Positions 55,565 to 64,000 of a stretch of DNA of 64,000 bases are shown here, in pieces; the stretch's first letter is position 1, and each line of letters opens with the position of its first letter. The position numbers and the translations under genes were made by a program. The DNA is from an uncultured Bacteroidia bacterium (lineage in GTDB: Bacteria; Bacteroidota; Bacteroidia; NS11-12g; UBA9320). The notes under the pieces were generated by a model. It did no database searches, was not told the DNA's origin, and saw only the letters and a program-made list of their open reading frames with translations. The stretch lies in NCBI GenBank assembly GCA_943789165.1, contig CALSTB010000002.1, forward strand, positions 1-64,000. Direction: 5' to 3'.

Positions 55565-56296
55565 ATGTTTAAATTATTGACCCAAATCATTGACGACATT
55601 TTATGGCCGTCTGTATTTGTTGTCTTTTTTTGGCTGATTTTTTTTACGAATGAAGCCTACTTGCTGCACCTCAATAATTTTGGTGTACAACCGAGGGAAA
55701 TACCTGGCTTACTGGGCATTGTTTTTATGCCTTTTCTCCACGGAGATTTTACCCACCTCTTTTCAAACACAATACCTTTTTTAGTTTCAGCCTCTTTCAT
55801 CTTCCACTTTTTCAAAGAAAAAAGCTGGCGCATTTTTATTGGCATCTGGCTCATCAGCGGATTAGGAATTTGGTTACTTGGCCAAGAAAGAACGGTCCAT
55901 ATTGGTGCCAGTGGGTTGGTATACGGCATGGTTGCCTTCCTCATGACTTCTGGTTTTATCAGACGTAATAAACACTTAACGGCCGTAGCCTTCATTCTTG
56001 TATTTATGTACGGCAGTATGATCTGGGGATTGTTTCCACAATATAGTTGGGTTCACGACATGAATATTTCGTGGGAAGGACACTTATTTGGAGCGTTATC
56101 CGGCTTGGCATTTGCCTTTTTAGATCGCAAAATTGGTCCAGCCGATGATCCGGATCCATTTGAAGTTGACGACGAAATGCCGCAATGGTGGATTGACATG
56201 GAAAATGAAAAACGGGTCATGGAAGAAATGTCTCAAAAGCAACATCCAAATGTTCGGTTTACGTACAAGCCCAAAGACCAAGATACAGATTCTTAA
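55565..56296 (+). CDS. Rhomboid-like intramembrane serine protease
   Basis: The 243-residue membrane protein has six helices and the rhomboid catalytic pair: the nucleophile Ser in HIGASGLVYGM (about 113-117) and the His in WEGHLFGALSGLAFAF (about 171). The loop HGDFTHLFSNTIPFLVSAS with HLFSN is the usual second-helix region. The C-terminus is a soluble acidic tail. Rhomboids cut membrane proteins within the bilayer; the substrate is unknown. The start follows the DUF6438 stop by three bases. Confidence 0.92.
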   Translation: MFKLLTQIIDDILWPSVFVVFFWLIFFTNEAYLLHLNNFGVQPREIPGLLGIVFMPFLHGDFTHLFSNTIPFLVSASFIFHFFKEKSWRIFIGIWLISGLGIWLLGQERTVHIGASGLVYGMVAFLMTSGFIRRNKHLTAVAFILVFMYGSMIWGLFPQYSWVHDMNISWEGHLFGALSGLAFAFLDRKIGPADDPDPFEVDDEMPQWWIDMENEKRVMEEMSQKQHPNVRFTYKPKDQDTDS

Positions 56297-56371
56297 TCGT
56301 TAAGGAGACTGAATTGTCTCGTATGGAGAAGCGCTTTATCCAAACCCAATTCAGGGCATTATCTTGAGGCG

Positions 56372-57322
56372 ATGCGTCGTCAAATATTCATTCTCTTTCT
56401 GACATTCATACCTTGTACACATTCCAATGGCTGGGGATTTTACGCCCATAAAACCATTAATTACGCGGCTGTTTTTACCTTACCAACAGAAATGTTTGGC
56501 TTTTATAAAACGCATGCCAATCTAATTCGAGAGATGGCAGTGAATGCGGATAAGCGCCGATACATTTTGGAGAATGAAGCACCCCGACATTATTTGGACG
56601 CAGACTTTTATGAAGATGTAGTTCCACTGGATACAATTCCTCATCATTTTGATTCTGCTGTATCAAGATATGGTCTTGACACCATTCTAGCCCATGGCAT
56701 CGTTCCTTGGCATGTAGTAAGCGTTAAATGGTGGTTGACTAAAGCCTTTGTGAACAAAGACGTTCAAGGCATCATTAAGCTAAGTGCAGACTTAGGACAC
56801 TATGTGGGTGATTTACACGTGCCTTTACATAGTACGCATAATTACAATGGTCAATTAACCGACCAGCATGGCATTCATGGATTTTGGGAATCGCGCTTGC
56901 CAGAATTGTTTGGTCCAGATTACGATTTGTTTGTTGGACAGGCCGAATACATTGACCATGTGGATGAGGCGATTTGGTCTGCTTTTGAAGAAAGCTTTGC
57001 TGCAAAAGACTCGGTGCTCATGATCGAAAAACGATTAAGTCAGAGTTTAAATGCCGACAAACTGTATAGCTATGAACTCAGAGGACAAAGCTTAACTAAA
57101 GTCTATTCTGTTCAATACAGTGCGTTATATCACAAAGCACTAGAACAAATGGTGGAACGTCGTATGCAATCCAGTATTAAATTGATTGGTTCCTTATGGT
57201 TTACAGCCTGGGTGGATGCTGGTCAGCCAGACTTGAACAAGCTTGAAACGATGAGGAATGACACTTCTAGTGATTCAATTCCGTTAGACAATAAGATTAA
57301 AGGGAGACCAGAGTCACATTAA
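56372..57322 (+). CDS. Zinc-dependent hydrolase, S1/P1 nuclease-phospholipase C fold
   Basis: The 316-residue protein has a signal peptide (RRQIFILFLTFIPCTHSNG), and the mature end begins WGFYAHKTINY, where the amino-terminal tryptophan and the histidine are typical zinc ligands. Further ligands are HYLDADFY and LGHYVGDLHVPLHSTHNYNGQ (His-rich, with GDLH), then HGIHGFWESRL. These are marks of the S1/P1 nuclease and phospholipase C superfamily. Whether it cuts nucleic acid or phospholipid is not decided by the sequence. It is the last gene before the convergent efflux adaptor; their stops are one base apart. Confidence 0.78.
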   Translation: MRRQIFILFLTFIPCTHSNGWGFYAHKTINYAAVFTLPTEMFGFYKTHANLIREMAVNADKRRYILENEAPRHYLDADFYEDVVPLDTIPHHFDSAVSRYGLDTILAHGIVPWHVVSVKWWLTKAFVNKDVQGIIKLSADLGHYVGDLHVPLHSTHNYNGQLTDQHGIHGFWESRLPELFGPDYDLFVGQAEYIDHVDEAIWSAFEESFAAKDSVLMIEKRLSQSLNADKLYSYELRGQSLTKVYSVQYSALYHKALEQMVERRMQSSIKLIGSLWFTAWVDAGQPDLNKLETMRNDTSSDSIPLDNKIKGRPESH

Positions 57323-58462
57323 CTATGGCTTACCTCGTCGACCACCTTTTCCTTTACCGGCTTCAGGTTTGCCTGTCTCTTGGGGTTTTGACTTGATATT
57401 ATCGTCAGCAGTTACGCCTTCTAGGACTTCAACAAACAGTCCGTCAGAAATGCCCAGTTTCACCTTGCGCTTTTCGTATTCCTGTTTGCCAATTTCTACT
57501 TCAACAAAAGGTTTTTTCTGCTCATCGAATTGAAGTAAAGATTCAGAAATTACCAAGATGCTGTCTTTCTTTTCAAGAACGATATCTGCGTTAGCACTAT
57601 AGCCTGCTCGAATAAAGATATCGTTTTTATTGACGATGGCAGCTTTGATTTCGAATTGGATTGCCCCTTGCTCGTCGACTCCTTTTGGTGAAATGTATTC
57701 TAAGGTTGCTGGAATTTTCTGGTCTTCTATCGCACCAAGTGTAAGAATCAAATCCATTCCTAGTTTTAGCTTACCCACTTCCGATTCGTCTACCTTACCT
57801 TCAAAAACCATTTTATTCATGTCGGCAACAAAGGCGATGGTGGTACCCGCATTAAAGTTGTTGGCTTCGATCACAGAATTTCCTACTTCTACTGGCACGT
57901 CAAGTATGGTACCAGCTATTGTTGAACGAACTAGTGTATTGGATGTCTTACCGGACTTCGATGATACGCCATCACGTACAATTTGTAAGTTGTCGCTTGC
58001 AGCAGACAATTCCTCTTTAGCATTATCAAGGGCGATTGAAAACCGCTGATAATCCTGTTGTGAAATCACCTTTTGTTCGTAGAGTGGTTTGTTTCTATTG
58101 TAGTCCTTTTGGGCATTATCCAACGCTATTTTCGCTCGATTCAGTCGATTCTCGGCGTTGTTTAGGTTGCTCATATTCGGAATCACCTTGATTTTAGCAA
58201 TCAGGTCTCCGTATTTAATTTGCTGACCAGCCTCAACGTATAGTTCAGAAATAATACCACTCAATTGAGGTTTGATCTCTATTTCATTTCGCGGCACTAC
58301 AGAACCAGTAGCAACGGTCTTTTTTACGATTGACGACATAAAAGCCTTCTCCGTGGTGAATACCACTGGTTGCGACTTCCCTTTATTAAACAAGTAATAA
58401 AATGTTGCGACGAATAGACCCGCAAAAACAACGATAAGGAATATTTTGAAAAACTTTTTCAT
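57323..58462 (-). CDS. Efflux pump periplasmic adaptor (HlyD/RND type)
   Basis: The 379-residue protein starts at the ATG at 58462 (MKKFFKIFLIVVFAGLFVAT), an uncleaved N-terminal anchor. It has the biotinyl-lipoyl halves (VVPRNEIEIKPQLSGIISELY and GTILDVPVEVGNSVIE), an alpha-helical coiled-coil hairpin at ~90-165 (NRLNRAKIALDNAQKDYNRN, QQDYQRFSIALDNAKEELSA), then the beta-barrel and the C-terminal membrane-proximal part ending in a GKGKGGRRGK tail. It bridges an inner-membrane pump and an outer-membrane channel, but no pump gene is next to it. Confidence 0.88.
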   Translation of the reverse strand: MKKFFKIFLIVVFAGLFVATFYYLFNKGKSQPVVFTTEKAFMSSIVKKTVATGSVVPRNEIEIKPQLSGIISELYVEAGQQIKYGDLIAKIKVIPNMSNLNNAENRLNRAKIALDNAQKDYNRNKPLYEQKVISQQDYQRFSIALDNAKEELSAASDNLQIVRDGVSSKSGKTSNTLVRSTIAGTILDVPVEVGNSVIEANNFNAGTTIAFVADMNKMVFEGKVDESEVGKLKLGMDLILTLGAIEDQKIPATLEYISPKGVDEQGAIQFEIKAAIVNKNDIFIRAGYSANADIVLEKKDSILVISESLLQFDEQKKPFVEVEIGKQEYEKRKVKLGISDGLFVEVLEGVTADDNIKSKPQETGKPEAGKGKGGRRGKP

Positions 58463-58546
58463 TTCGTATTCATGCAAATCTGAATGTAAAAATATGACCT
58501 ACCGAATTATATTTCAGTTTGTCGACCAAGCAGAAATAATAATCTA

Positions 58547-59446
58547 TTAAGCGAACGATTCTGTTGCCCAATACGTCATTGTTTCCTTTGGTTTAATGGC
58601 CATTACTGGAATATTCTTAGACTCATGGATGATGTGTCTTGCGAATGACCCAATTCTTAAATAATCTTGAACACCAGTTTCTTTCTGCGTCATAATCATA
58701 ATAAGGTCTGCCTTGATTTCATCGGCGTATTGTACAACATCTTTCCCAAAATGTTCTGGGTACTGAATGTCATCTAATATTTTAGATACGTAGTCAATGC
58801 CATGCTTCGACAAGATTTTTTCAACTTGTTTCAAACTCGCGTTTACCCTGTTTGCTAAAAATTCGTCTTTCTCGATTTCCATGATCACATGAATTTGAGA
58901 ATTGTACTGACGTGCAACATGAATTGCCCAGTCTACTTTTTGACGTGATTCGCGTGTTAAATCGATAGGTAAAACGATTTTTTCGTACTTCATGTTAGAC
59001 TTAATGTCCTTCACAATAACTACAGGAACCTCAGAGCTTTTCAGCACTCGAGTTGTTGTACTTCCCATAAATCGCTCCATGCCACTAGCACCACTAAAGC
59101 CCATGACAATACTGTCGCAAGCATATGTTTGAGAAACCTCAATGATTTGTTTGTACACCTTACCCTCGCGAACCAACGTGTTCACAGTTAAACTTGGGTT
59201 TTTAGCTTTAATTGCTTCCGCTTTCTCCAACAACTTTGCGTTGATGGTATCGATCATTACAGCTTTTTCTATTCCACCACTAAAAATAGACTTGAAAAAA
59301 GTTTCTTCAACTACATAAAGTAGCGTAATTTGGTTGTCGAATAAACCAGCAATGCCCACTGCATGGTCCATTGCAAAGTTTGAAGCAGTTGATAGATCGG
59401 TTGGGACTAAGATGATGTTGTCCTTCGGCGTTTTTATTGAATTCAT
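58547..59446 (-). CDS. Universal stress protein, tandem UspA
   Basis: The 299-residue protein has two UspA domains. The first carries the ATP-binding loop IVMGFSGASGMERFMGSTTT (G-x2-G-x9-G). The second, LIMIMTQKETGVQDYLRIGS, is degenerate, as in the similar gene at 49.3 kb. The start at 59446 has a TACTTTTG box about 20 bases upstream. The two genes are likely paralogues acting in stress survival. Confidence 0.88.
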   Translation of the reverse strand: MNSIKTPKDNIILVPTDLSTASNFAMDHAVGIAGLFDNQITLLYVVEETFFKSIFSGGIEKAVMIDTINAKLLEKAEAIKAKNPSLTVNTLVREGKVYKQIIEVSQTYACDSIVMGFSGASGMERFMGSTTTRVLKSSEVPVVIVKDIKSNMKYEKIVLPIDLTRESRQKVDWAIHVARQYNSQIHVIMEIEKDEFLANRVNASLKQVEKILSKHGIDYVSKILDDIQYPEHFGKDVVQYADEIKADLIMIMTQKETGVQDYLRIGSFARHIIHESKNIPVMAIKPKETMTYWATESFA

Positions 59447-59466
59447 CTAAACGTGTTTATTTGCCG

Positions 59467-59474
59467 CAAAAGTA
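59467..59474 (-). promoter_or_regulatory. TACTTTTG -7 box, universal stress gene
   Basis: On the minus strand TACTTTTG followed by CGGC fits the consensus, 20 bases before the ATG at 59446. Confidence 0.6.
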
Positions 59475-59494
59475 GTACTATTACATTTTAAGAA

Positions 59495-60349
59495 TTGCAA
59501 GAATCTGAATTAATACTTAACCCTGACGGTTCGGTGTATCATCTCGCCGTTTTACCCCACCAAATTGCGCCGTTAATTGTCACTGTTGGTGATCCCAATA
59601 GAGTTCATTTGGTGAGTCAATTCTTTGATCGCATTGATTTCAAAATATCCAACCGAGAATTTGTCATACACACGGGCACATATCAAGGAGTCCCAATAAC
59701 CTGTATGAGTACAGGCATGGGCACCGACAACATTGACATTGTCTTGAATGAATTGGATGCTTTATTCAATATTGATTTACAAACCAGAAAAATTAAAGAG
59801 CATCATCAATCCATTACCATCGTCCGGATTGGTACGTCAGGAAGTATCCGAAACGACATTCCAGTAGGAAGTGTTTTGGCCACAGAAATAGCCATCGGTC
59901 TGGAATCGTTGTTTAGTTGGTATGAGTTAGCATCACCTAGTCAAGCAGAACAGTTGTGGGTTGACCAATTGAAGCAGGTTGAGCTGCCCTTAGTGCCGGC
60001 TGTATTTCAATCAGACGCTAAATTACAATCCTTGTTTTCGTCTGAATTTGAGTCGGGAATCACCTTGACCGCCGGTGGATTTTATGCACCACAAAACCGA
60101 AAACTTCGCTTGAATCCGAGTGTTGATGTGGTAGATCGACTAAAAAACATTCAGGTGAATGGTCAGTTTGTCACCAACATTGAAATGGAGACCGCTGGCA
60201 TTTATGGATTGAGTAAAATGTTAGGCCACAAGGCAATATCGATTAACACCATTATGGCTAACCGATTGACGGGAGAGTTCGCTTCCAATCCGGAAGACAT
60301 TATGTTGAATACCATTCAAAAAACGTTACATCTTTTATGCAAATCGTAG
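59495..60349 (+). CDS. Nucleoside phosphorylase (uridine phosphorylase-like)
   Basis: The 284-residue enzyme (TTG start at 59495) has VTVGDPNRVHLVSQFF near the N-terminus, IVRIGTSGSIRNDIPVGSVL (phosphate-binding GTSGS), ITLTAGGFYAP and VTNIEMETAGIYGL (the substrate-ribose EMET motif), as in uridine and purine nucleoside phosphorylases. It would split nucleosides with phosphate for salvage. The 3' end overlaps the start of the acetyltransferase gene by 13 bases, so they are co-translated. Confidence 0.9.
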   Translation: MQESELILNPDGSVYHLAVLPHQIAPLIVTVGDPNRVHLVSQFFDRIDFKISNREFVIHTGTYQGVPITCMSTGMGTDNIDIVLNELDALFNIDLQTRKIKEHHQSITIVRIGTSGSIRNDIPVGSVLATEIAIGLESLFSWYELASPSQAEQLWVDQLKQVELPLVPAVFQSDAKLQSLFSSEFESGITLTAGGFYAPQNRKLRLNPSVDVVDRLKNIQVNGQFVTNIEMETAGIYGLSKMLGHKAISINTIMANRLTGEFASNPEDIMLNTIQKTLHLLCKS

Positions 60350-61422
60350 CTGTCACAAGTAAAAAACAGTTCCGCACTTTTTTATCCGTTCCGAAGTTCA
60401 TTTATCAGAACGACAAAGAATACATATCTCCCATTAAGCAAGAAATCACCAAAATACTTTGGGACCATAAAACTCCCGATGAGGTTGGGCTCTGGGTTAT
60501 GATTGTAAACAATGAGGCAGTTGGAAGAATTGCGGCTTTTGTCAATAAAGGAAACAAAGGCGGATTGGGTTTTTTTGAATGTATAGATGACACAACAGCC
60601 GCCCATGCATTGTTTGATGCAGGAATTGACTGGTTGAAAAAGAAAAGCATTTCGAGTGTAGAGGCGCCAGTAAACTATGGTGAACGAGATAAGTTTTGGG
60701 GATTGTTGGTTGAGGGATTTCGCCATCCGAGTTACCAAGAAAACTACAACCCAATGTATTATCAGCACTTATTTGAATCGTATCACTTCGTGGAAGCCTT
60801 TCGACAATCCACTCAAGAAATATCGCCAAAACGATTTAACGAGGAGAAGATGGCGGCATTGGCTCAGAAAGTTGAACAGAATCCAGACATCTCGATTCGA
60901 CATATCGATAAAAACAATCTTAAGAAATATGCTACGGACTTTGCGACTATTTATAATGCCGCATGGAAACAGCATGAGCATTTCCAACCTTTAGACACGA
61001 CAAAAGTGTTAAAGATTATGAAATCTATGAAGCCGGTTATGCGTGAAGACCTACTTTGGTTCACCTACGACAAAGAACAGCCAGTCGCATTTTATGTGAG
61101 CATCATCGAAATAAATGAGATCTTCAAAAACCTAAACGGCAATTTAAATTGGCTTGGAAAGCTTAAGTTTTTATATCTAAAAAGCAGAACGCCGATTACG
61201 AGAATACGCGGATTGGTGTTCGGTGTAATACCGAGTCATCAAGGATTAGGCATTACTTCAGGCATGATGATGAAGGTGTTTAACATCTTTAAAACCGACC
61301 CTCATTTGCAAACAAGTGAGCTGGCTTGGATCGGTGATTTTAACCCAAGAATGTTGCGACTTATGAAGTCAATTGGGGCACAAGAAATCAAGCAACACAT
61401 CACCTATCAAAAAAAGATTTAA
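60337..61422 (+). CDS. GNAT-type N-acetyltransferase
   Basis: The 361-residue protein has an N-terminal segment (QFRTFLSVPKFIYQNDKEY, IKQEITKILWDHKTPDEV) common in a Bacteroidota GNAT-like group, a central acetyltransferase-like region (GRIAAFVNKGNKGGLGFF), and a C-terminal acetyl-CoA loop (VIPSHQGLGITSGMMMKVF). It resembles dGTP/N-acetyltransferase-like proteins of unknown substrate. It overlaps the nucleoside phosphorylase gene; a role with nucleosides is possible but not shown. Confidence 0.75.
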   Translation: MQIVAVTSKKQFRTFLSVPKFIYQNDKEYISPIKQEITKILWDHKTPDEVGLWVMIVNNEAVGRIAAFVNKGNKGGLGFFECIDDTTAAHALFDAGIDWLKKKSISSVEAPVNYGERDKFWGLLVEGFRHPSYQENYNPMYYQHLFESYHFVEAFRQSTQEISPKRFNEEKMAALAQKVEQNPDISIRHIDKNNLKKYATDFATIYNAAWKQHEHFQPLDTTKVLKIMKSMKPVMREDLLWFTYDKEQPVAFYVSIIEINEIFKNLNGNLNWLGKLKFLYLKSRTPITRIRGLVFGVIPSHQGLGITSGMMMKVFNIFKTDPHLQTSELAWIGDFNPRMLRLMKSIGAQEIKQHITYQKKI

Positions 61423-61437
61423 AAAAACGCAGCGCTT

Positions 61438-61468
61438 ATTGTTTTGATTCGTAAAAAATCTATTTTTG
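61438..61468 (+). promoter_or_regulatory. Promoter of tRNA-Lys (-33 TTG and -7 TATTTTTG)
   Basis: ATTG at 61438-61441 and TATTTTTG at 61461-61468 are separated by 19 bases, the expected Bacteroidota spacing. The tRNA begins 47 bases after the -7 box. Confidence 0.65.
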
Positions 61469-61515
61469 CACCCTCAAAAAACGGATTTGGTTTCGCCCAT
61501 AACTGTTGATTGGAT

Positions 61516-61588
61516 GATTCAGTAGCTCAGTTGGTAGAGCATTTCCCTTTTAAGGAAGTGGTCCAGGGTTCGAGTCCCTGCTGGATCA
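61516..61588 (+). tRNA. tRNA-Lys (TTT)
   Basis: The 73-nt cloverleaf closes GATTCAG with CTGGATC. The anticodon stem holds the loop CTTTTAA, giving anticodon UUU, and the T arm is GGGTTCGAGTCCC. The CCA end is not encoded in full (the sequence continues CACA). A terminator follows within 10 bases. Confidence 0.95.
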
Positions 61589-61595
61589 CAACTTA

Positions 61596-61627
61596 AGCCT
61601 AACTCTCAACGAGTTAGGCTTTTTTTA
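61596..61627 (+). terminator. Rho-independent terminator of tRNA-Lys
   Basis: AGCCTAACTC and GAGTTAGGCT form a perfect 10-bp stem around TCAAC, followed by TTTTTT. Confidence 0.93.
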
Positions 61628-61710
61628 TGTCAATTGTATACGGCTCTGTATACGGTTTTTTTTAGTTTCGCTATTGATGTATCTTTGGATTATAATCAAT
61701 CACACAACGT

Positions 61711-61914
61711 ATGAGTTCATTAAAGTATAAAGAAAAAGCTATTCAAGGAACTATCGAAGTTTATGATGACAAGACTTTAATTAAAAGAGGGCTTATGGGA
61801 CGCTTGACCACTGGCAGTGGAGGTGAAAAAACTTTCATTTATAATAAGTTGTCCGGTGTCGAGTATAAGAAAGCAAGTGTACGTCTTCAGCGAAAGTTGA
61901 ACTTTTTGAGTTAA
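61711..61914 (+). pseudogene. Truncated PH-like (DUF4429-type) protein, cut by an IS
   Basis: The 67-codon frame encodes IEVYDDKTLIKRGLMGRL, GEKTFIYNKLSGVEYKKAS, the N-terminal part of a PH-like domain of the DUF4429 type, in which similar 'IxYxxITGVxFKKA' segments normally continue for at least 60 more residues. The reading frame ends in the first bases of the insertion sequence that begins at about 61898, so only the N-terminal half survives. Family assignment is from motif memory. Confidence 0.55.
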
Positions 61915-61929
61915 AAACTAAGAGAGAGT

Positions 61930-62898
61930 TCATGCTAATTTAGGTTTAATTTTCTGATACTGTTTTTTTCGTGCCTTTAGCGTTCCTGATTTTGGTCTTT
62001 CTTCCGTTGCTTCAATTTCGACTTCAGCCTTTGCCGTGAGTAAACCTCTGCAGGAGTCAGGTTCTGCAAAGATTCGTGGTAGCGTTTGTTGTTGTAATAC
62101 TCCACGAACTCGTTGAGTTTTCTGTTCCAGCTGTTCCGGGCTGAAGTAATTGTCCAGTTTGACCACATTCTTCATGGATCGGTGATAGCGTTCTATCTTT
62201 CCTTGGGTCTGGGGGTGTAAGCGGCCGGCCTCGAACGTGCTCCATATTTTGGATCTGCCAGGATAATTCGGCAAGTTCGTTGTGAGATGTAGCATGATCC
62301 ATTGTCCGATAGTAGTTTTGGTCTACTGTTGCTCTGTGACACCTCCGAGGCAAGTAAGGCTTCATCTAGGGTAGCTTTCACGTCTTCTGCCTTCATAGCT
62401 AGGAGCACAGCCTCCAGTTGACTATAAATCGGCTGTAGTCGTCTAGATACTGGTTGACAGGTAATACCAACCCCAACCGAAGATCTTGAAGTAGGTGAAG
62501 TCCGTCTGCCACATCTGGTTGACTCGTGTGGTTTTATCCTTAAAACTGTCCGAAGCACTCATGATTCTAAAGGATGGTGTGGTTATTAATCCATTTTCTT
62601 TTAGTATGCGATAAACACTAGATTCGCTGATGTAATAGCTGTACGTATCGGTAATATGCCAGGCCACTTCACGTGACGAAAGCTCTGGCCTTTCTAAAGC
62701 TATCTCAACTACCTTGTCCCGGTCTTGCTCATTGATTCTATTCCAAGAACCTTGCCTTTTGCTGGGCTTACGTGCCAGTCCTTCATAGCCTAACTCGGTG
62801 TAAGCTCTGTACCAGTTGTAAAATGTTGTTTTGTTAATTTTAAGCTCTCTCAGAGTGCGGATAACACCCAAATCTGATTGCTCTACAAGTTGAATCAA
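61930..62898 (-). pseudogene. IS3-family transposase Orf B, several frameshifts
   Basis: The integrase-core transposase (a DDE enzyme) is spread over at least four frames: 62443-62898 encodes the start (ELKINKTTFYNWYRAYTELG ... VNQMWQTDFTYFKIFGWGW), 62193-62558 encodes MKAEDVKATLDEALLASEV then LLSDNGSCYIS, 62057-62365 encodes ELAELSWQIQNMEHVRGR, and 61930-62295 encodes QTQGKIERYHRSMKN. The three catalytic acids are visible (D of TDFTY, D of SDNG, E of KIER), but in different frames. In the related fragment at 63.4 kb the same positions are in one frame, so this copy is damaged or misread. Confidence 0.8.
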
Positions 62899-63292
62899 CT
62901 CGTACTTTCTCTTGTTGACTGTAATGCATATACTTCCTCCTTTCTATTCTTCGCCACTTAAGTTTTTTTTTCAACTCTCTGTTGCGTAAAGAAAGTTCTG
63001 CTACCAGTTCTTTGAGTGATTGGTTCTCTGTCTTTATCTCATGAACCTCAGTTGTATTGGCTTCACGCATAGTGTCGCCAGATAAACGACGTTTACCGGC
63101 TTCCATAAAGTCTTTGGCCCATTTGTAATAATTGCCTTGACTAATACCTTCCTTCCTGCATAACTCGGCAATCGTGGTTTCTCCACGCATGCCATCAATA
63201 ATGATTCTAATCTTTTCTTCTGAACTGTAGACCTTTCTGGTCTTTCTTTTTAACTCACTGATCAGTGAACTTGTGCTTTTCTTTTTTACCAT
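62840..63292 (-). CDS. IS3-family transposase Orf A
   Basis: The 150-residue frame encodes the helix-turn-helix (VYSSEEKIRIIIDGMRGETT, IAELCRKEGISQGNYYKWAKDFMEAG) and a leucine zipper (LKELVAELSLRNRELKKKLK) of an IS3-type Orf A. In the family, Orf A and Orf B are joined by -1 ribosomal frameshifting. Here a run of nine A just after the zipper (near 62965) is a candidate slip site. The last ~30 residues are read in the wrong frame over the start of Orf B. Confidence 0.85.
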   Translation of the reverse strand: MVKKKSTSSLISELKRKTRKVYSSEEKIRIIIDGMRGETTIAELCRKEGISQGNYYKWAKDFMEAGKRRLSGDTMREANTTEVHEIKTENQSLKELVAELSLRNRELKKKLKWRRIERRKYMHYSQQEKVRVDSTCRAIRFGCYPHSERA

Positions 63293-63362
63293 CTCTGGGT
63301 GATTTAAAGGGTTATAAAGTTATTAAAACCTCTCTCTTAAATCTTTACACTTAATAGTTCAC

Positions 63363-64000
63363 TTTTTGCTGACGGTATACAACAATTGGTACAAATCCTT
63401 TACCGAAGATGGTTATGAAGGATTAGCTCGTAAACCATCGAAAAGAAAGAGTTCGTGGAATCAAATTAATGAATCGGACAGAGACAAGGTGGTTGAAATA
63501 GCCCTAGAACAATCCGAACTTTCCCCTAGAGAAGTAGCCTGGTATATAACCGATACGTATAGCTATTACATTAGCGAATCAAGTGTGTACCGCATCTTAA
63601 AAGCTAATGGTCTGATATCAACACCTTCCTTTAGAATCATGAGTGCATCAGACAGTTTTCATGACAAAACAACACATGTTAATCAGATGTGGCAAACAGA
63701 CTTCACCTACTTTAAGATCTTTGGTTGGGGTTGGTATTACCTCTCTACAGTTCTAGACGATTACAGCCGATTTATTGTCAACTGGAAGCTGTGTTCCTCT
63801 ATGAAGGCAGAAGATGTTAAAGCTACCTTAAATGAAGCTTTACTTGCTTCGGACGTTCCAGAGAACAGTAGACCTAAACTTCTTTCGGACAATGGATCAT
63901 GCTACATATCACTAGAACTTGCCAATTATCTACAGATCCAAAATATGAAACACGTTCGAGGTAGGCCTCTTCACCCTCAGACTCAAGGAAAGATTGAACG
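63363..64000 (+). mobile_element. Second, truncated IS3-type transposase on the opposite strand
   Basis: One frame is open from about 63363 to the window end. It encodes YKSFTEDGYEGLARKPSKR, ESDRDKVVEIALEQ, VNQMWQTDFTYFKIFGWGW, LDDYSRFIVNWKLCSSMKAE, LLSDNGSCYISLELANY and ends at QTQGKIER. It is closely related to Orf B of the neighbouring IS but not identical (many scattered substitutions), and this copy is in frame with its DDE residues visible. Its 5' part, including the Orf A region, is missing at the boundary with the first IS, and its 3' end runs out of the window. Confidence 0.85.

Larger units (their letters stand above)
61898..63361 (-). mobile_element. IS3-type insertion sequence, frameshifted
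   Basis: The element is about 1464 bp. Its ends read TGAACT inward on both sides and are followed by imperfectly matching inverted repeats; both contain TAAGAGAGAG. Orf A (62840-63292) and Orf B (61930-62898) are on the minus strand. I find no matching target duplication: the base triplets next to the ends differ. The right end adjoins a second, related IS fragment, so a rearrangement probably replaced the original flank. Confidence 0.75.

Overview
The window is chromosomal DNA of a member of the Bacteroidota, most likely a Flavobacteriia/Flavobacteriales-type bacterium. The evidence is: type IX secretion (T9SS) sorting domains of both kinds (the type A tail at 7.3-7.55 kb, and the gliding-motility-associated type B tails of the 1855-aa and 721-aa proteins); -7 promoter boxes of the form TAnnTTTG in front of many genes; frequent TTG and GTG starts; moderately AT-rich DNA; and best-recognised families typical of the phylum (DUF6150, DUF6438, BatA, LemA/TPM, an HxH-less dihydroorotase, a sirtuin without zinc cysteines).

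Layout. 0-2.2 kb is a decayed accessory stretch: an HNH endonuclease remnant, a DUF6150 repeat protein, another remnant, and a small exported protein, with one attC-like palindrome. 2.3-7.6 kb holds a striking repeat gene: 16-17 nearly nucleotide-identical NHL beta-propeller repeats arranged 6+6+4, separated by adhesin linkers, broken by several frameshifts and fused to a beta-helix protein with a T9SS tail. 7.8-10.75 kb carries a MerR-like regulator, 21-bp palindromic repeats, and a large serine recombinase whose reading frame runs into a tRNA-Leu gene. 11.2-14 kb is a broken exported protein. 14.2-16.3 kb is prfB with its programmed +1 frameshift plus two companions. 16.5-22.1 kb is a giant PKD-repeat surface protein. 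22.1-23.7 kb is a ParD/ParDE toxin-antitoxin patch and an interrupted membrane gene.

23.7-61.4 kb is mostly core genome: a methyltransferase, a nucleoid-associated protein, a BatA-type protein and a dihydroorotase-like protein (both with frameshifts), a GT2 glycosyltransferase, the LemA/TPM trio, panB, dnaK, mscS, a sirtuin divergent from a MATE pump, a second gliding-type protein, an exonuclease, SDR/epimerase genes, two universal stress proteins, RNase Z, the ftsK-lolA-DUF6438-rhomboid run, an S1/P1-like zinc hydrolase, an efflux adaptor, a nucleoside phosphorylase and an acetyltransferase. 61.5-64 kb is tRNA-Lys, a truncated gene, one full-length but frameshifted IS3-type insertion sequence, and part of a second, oppositely oriented copy.

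How it works together. The secreted and surface proteins (NHL/beta-helix, two PKD/gliding-type proteins, the broken 11-14 kb protein) would all leave the cell by T9SS, whose machinery is not in this window. Indels are clustered (2.7-5.7, 27.2-30.1 and 62-63 kb), while 30.4-61.4 kb is clean, so some of the breaks may be assembly errors rather than true pseudogenes; each is flagged. The strongest candidate for something new is the propeller gene, in which almost all variation, and all the frameshifts inside the repeats, fall in a few short windows of an otherwise invariant repeat.
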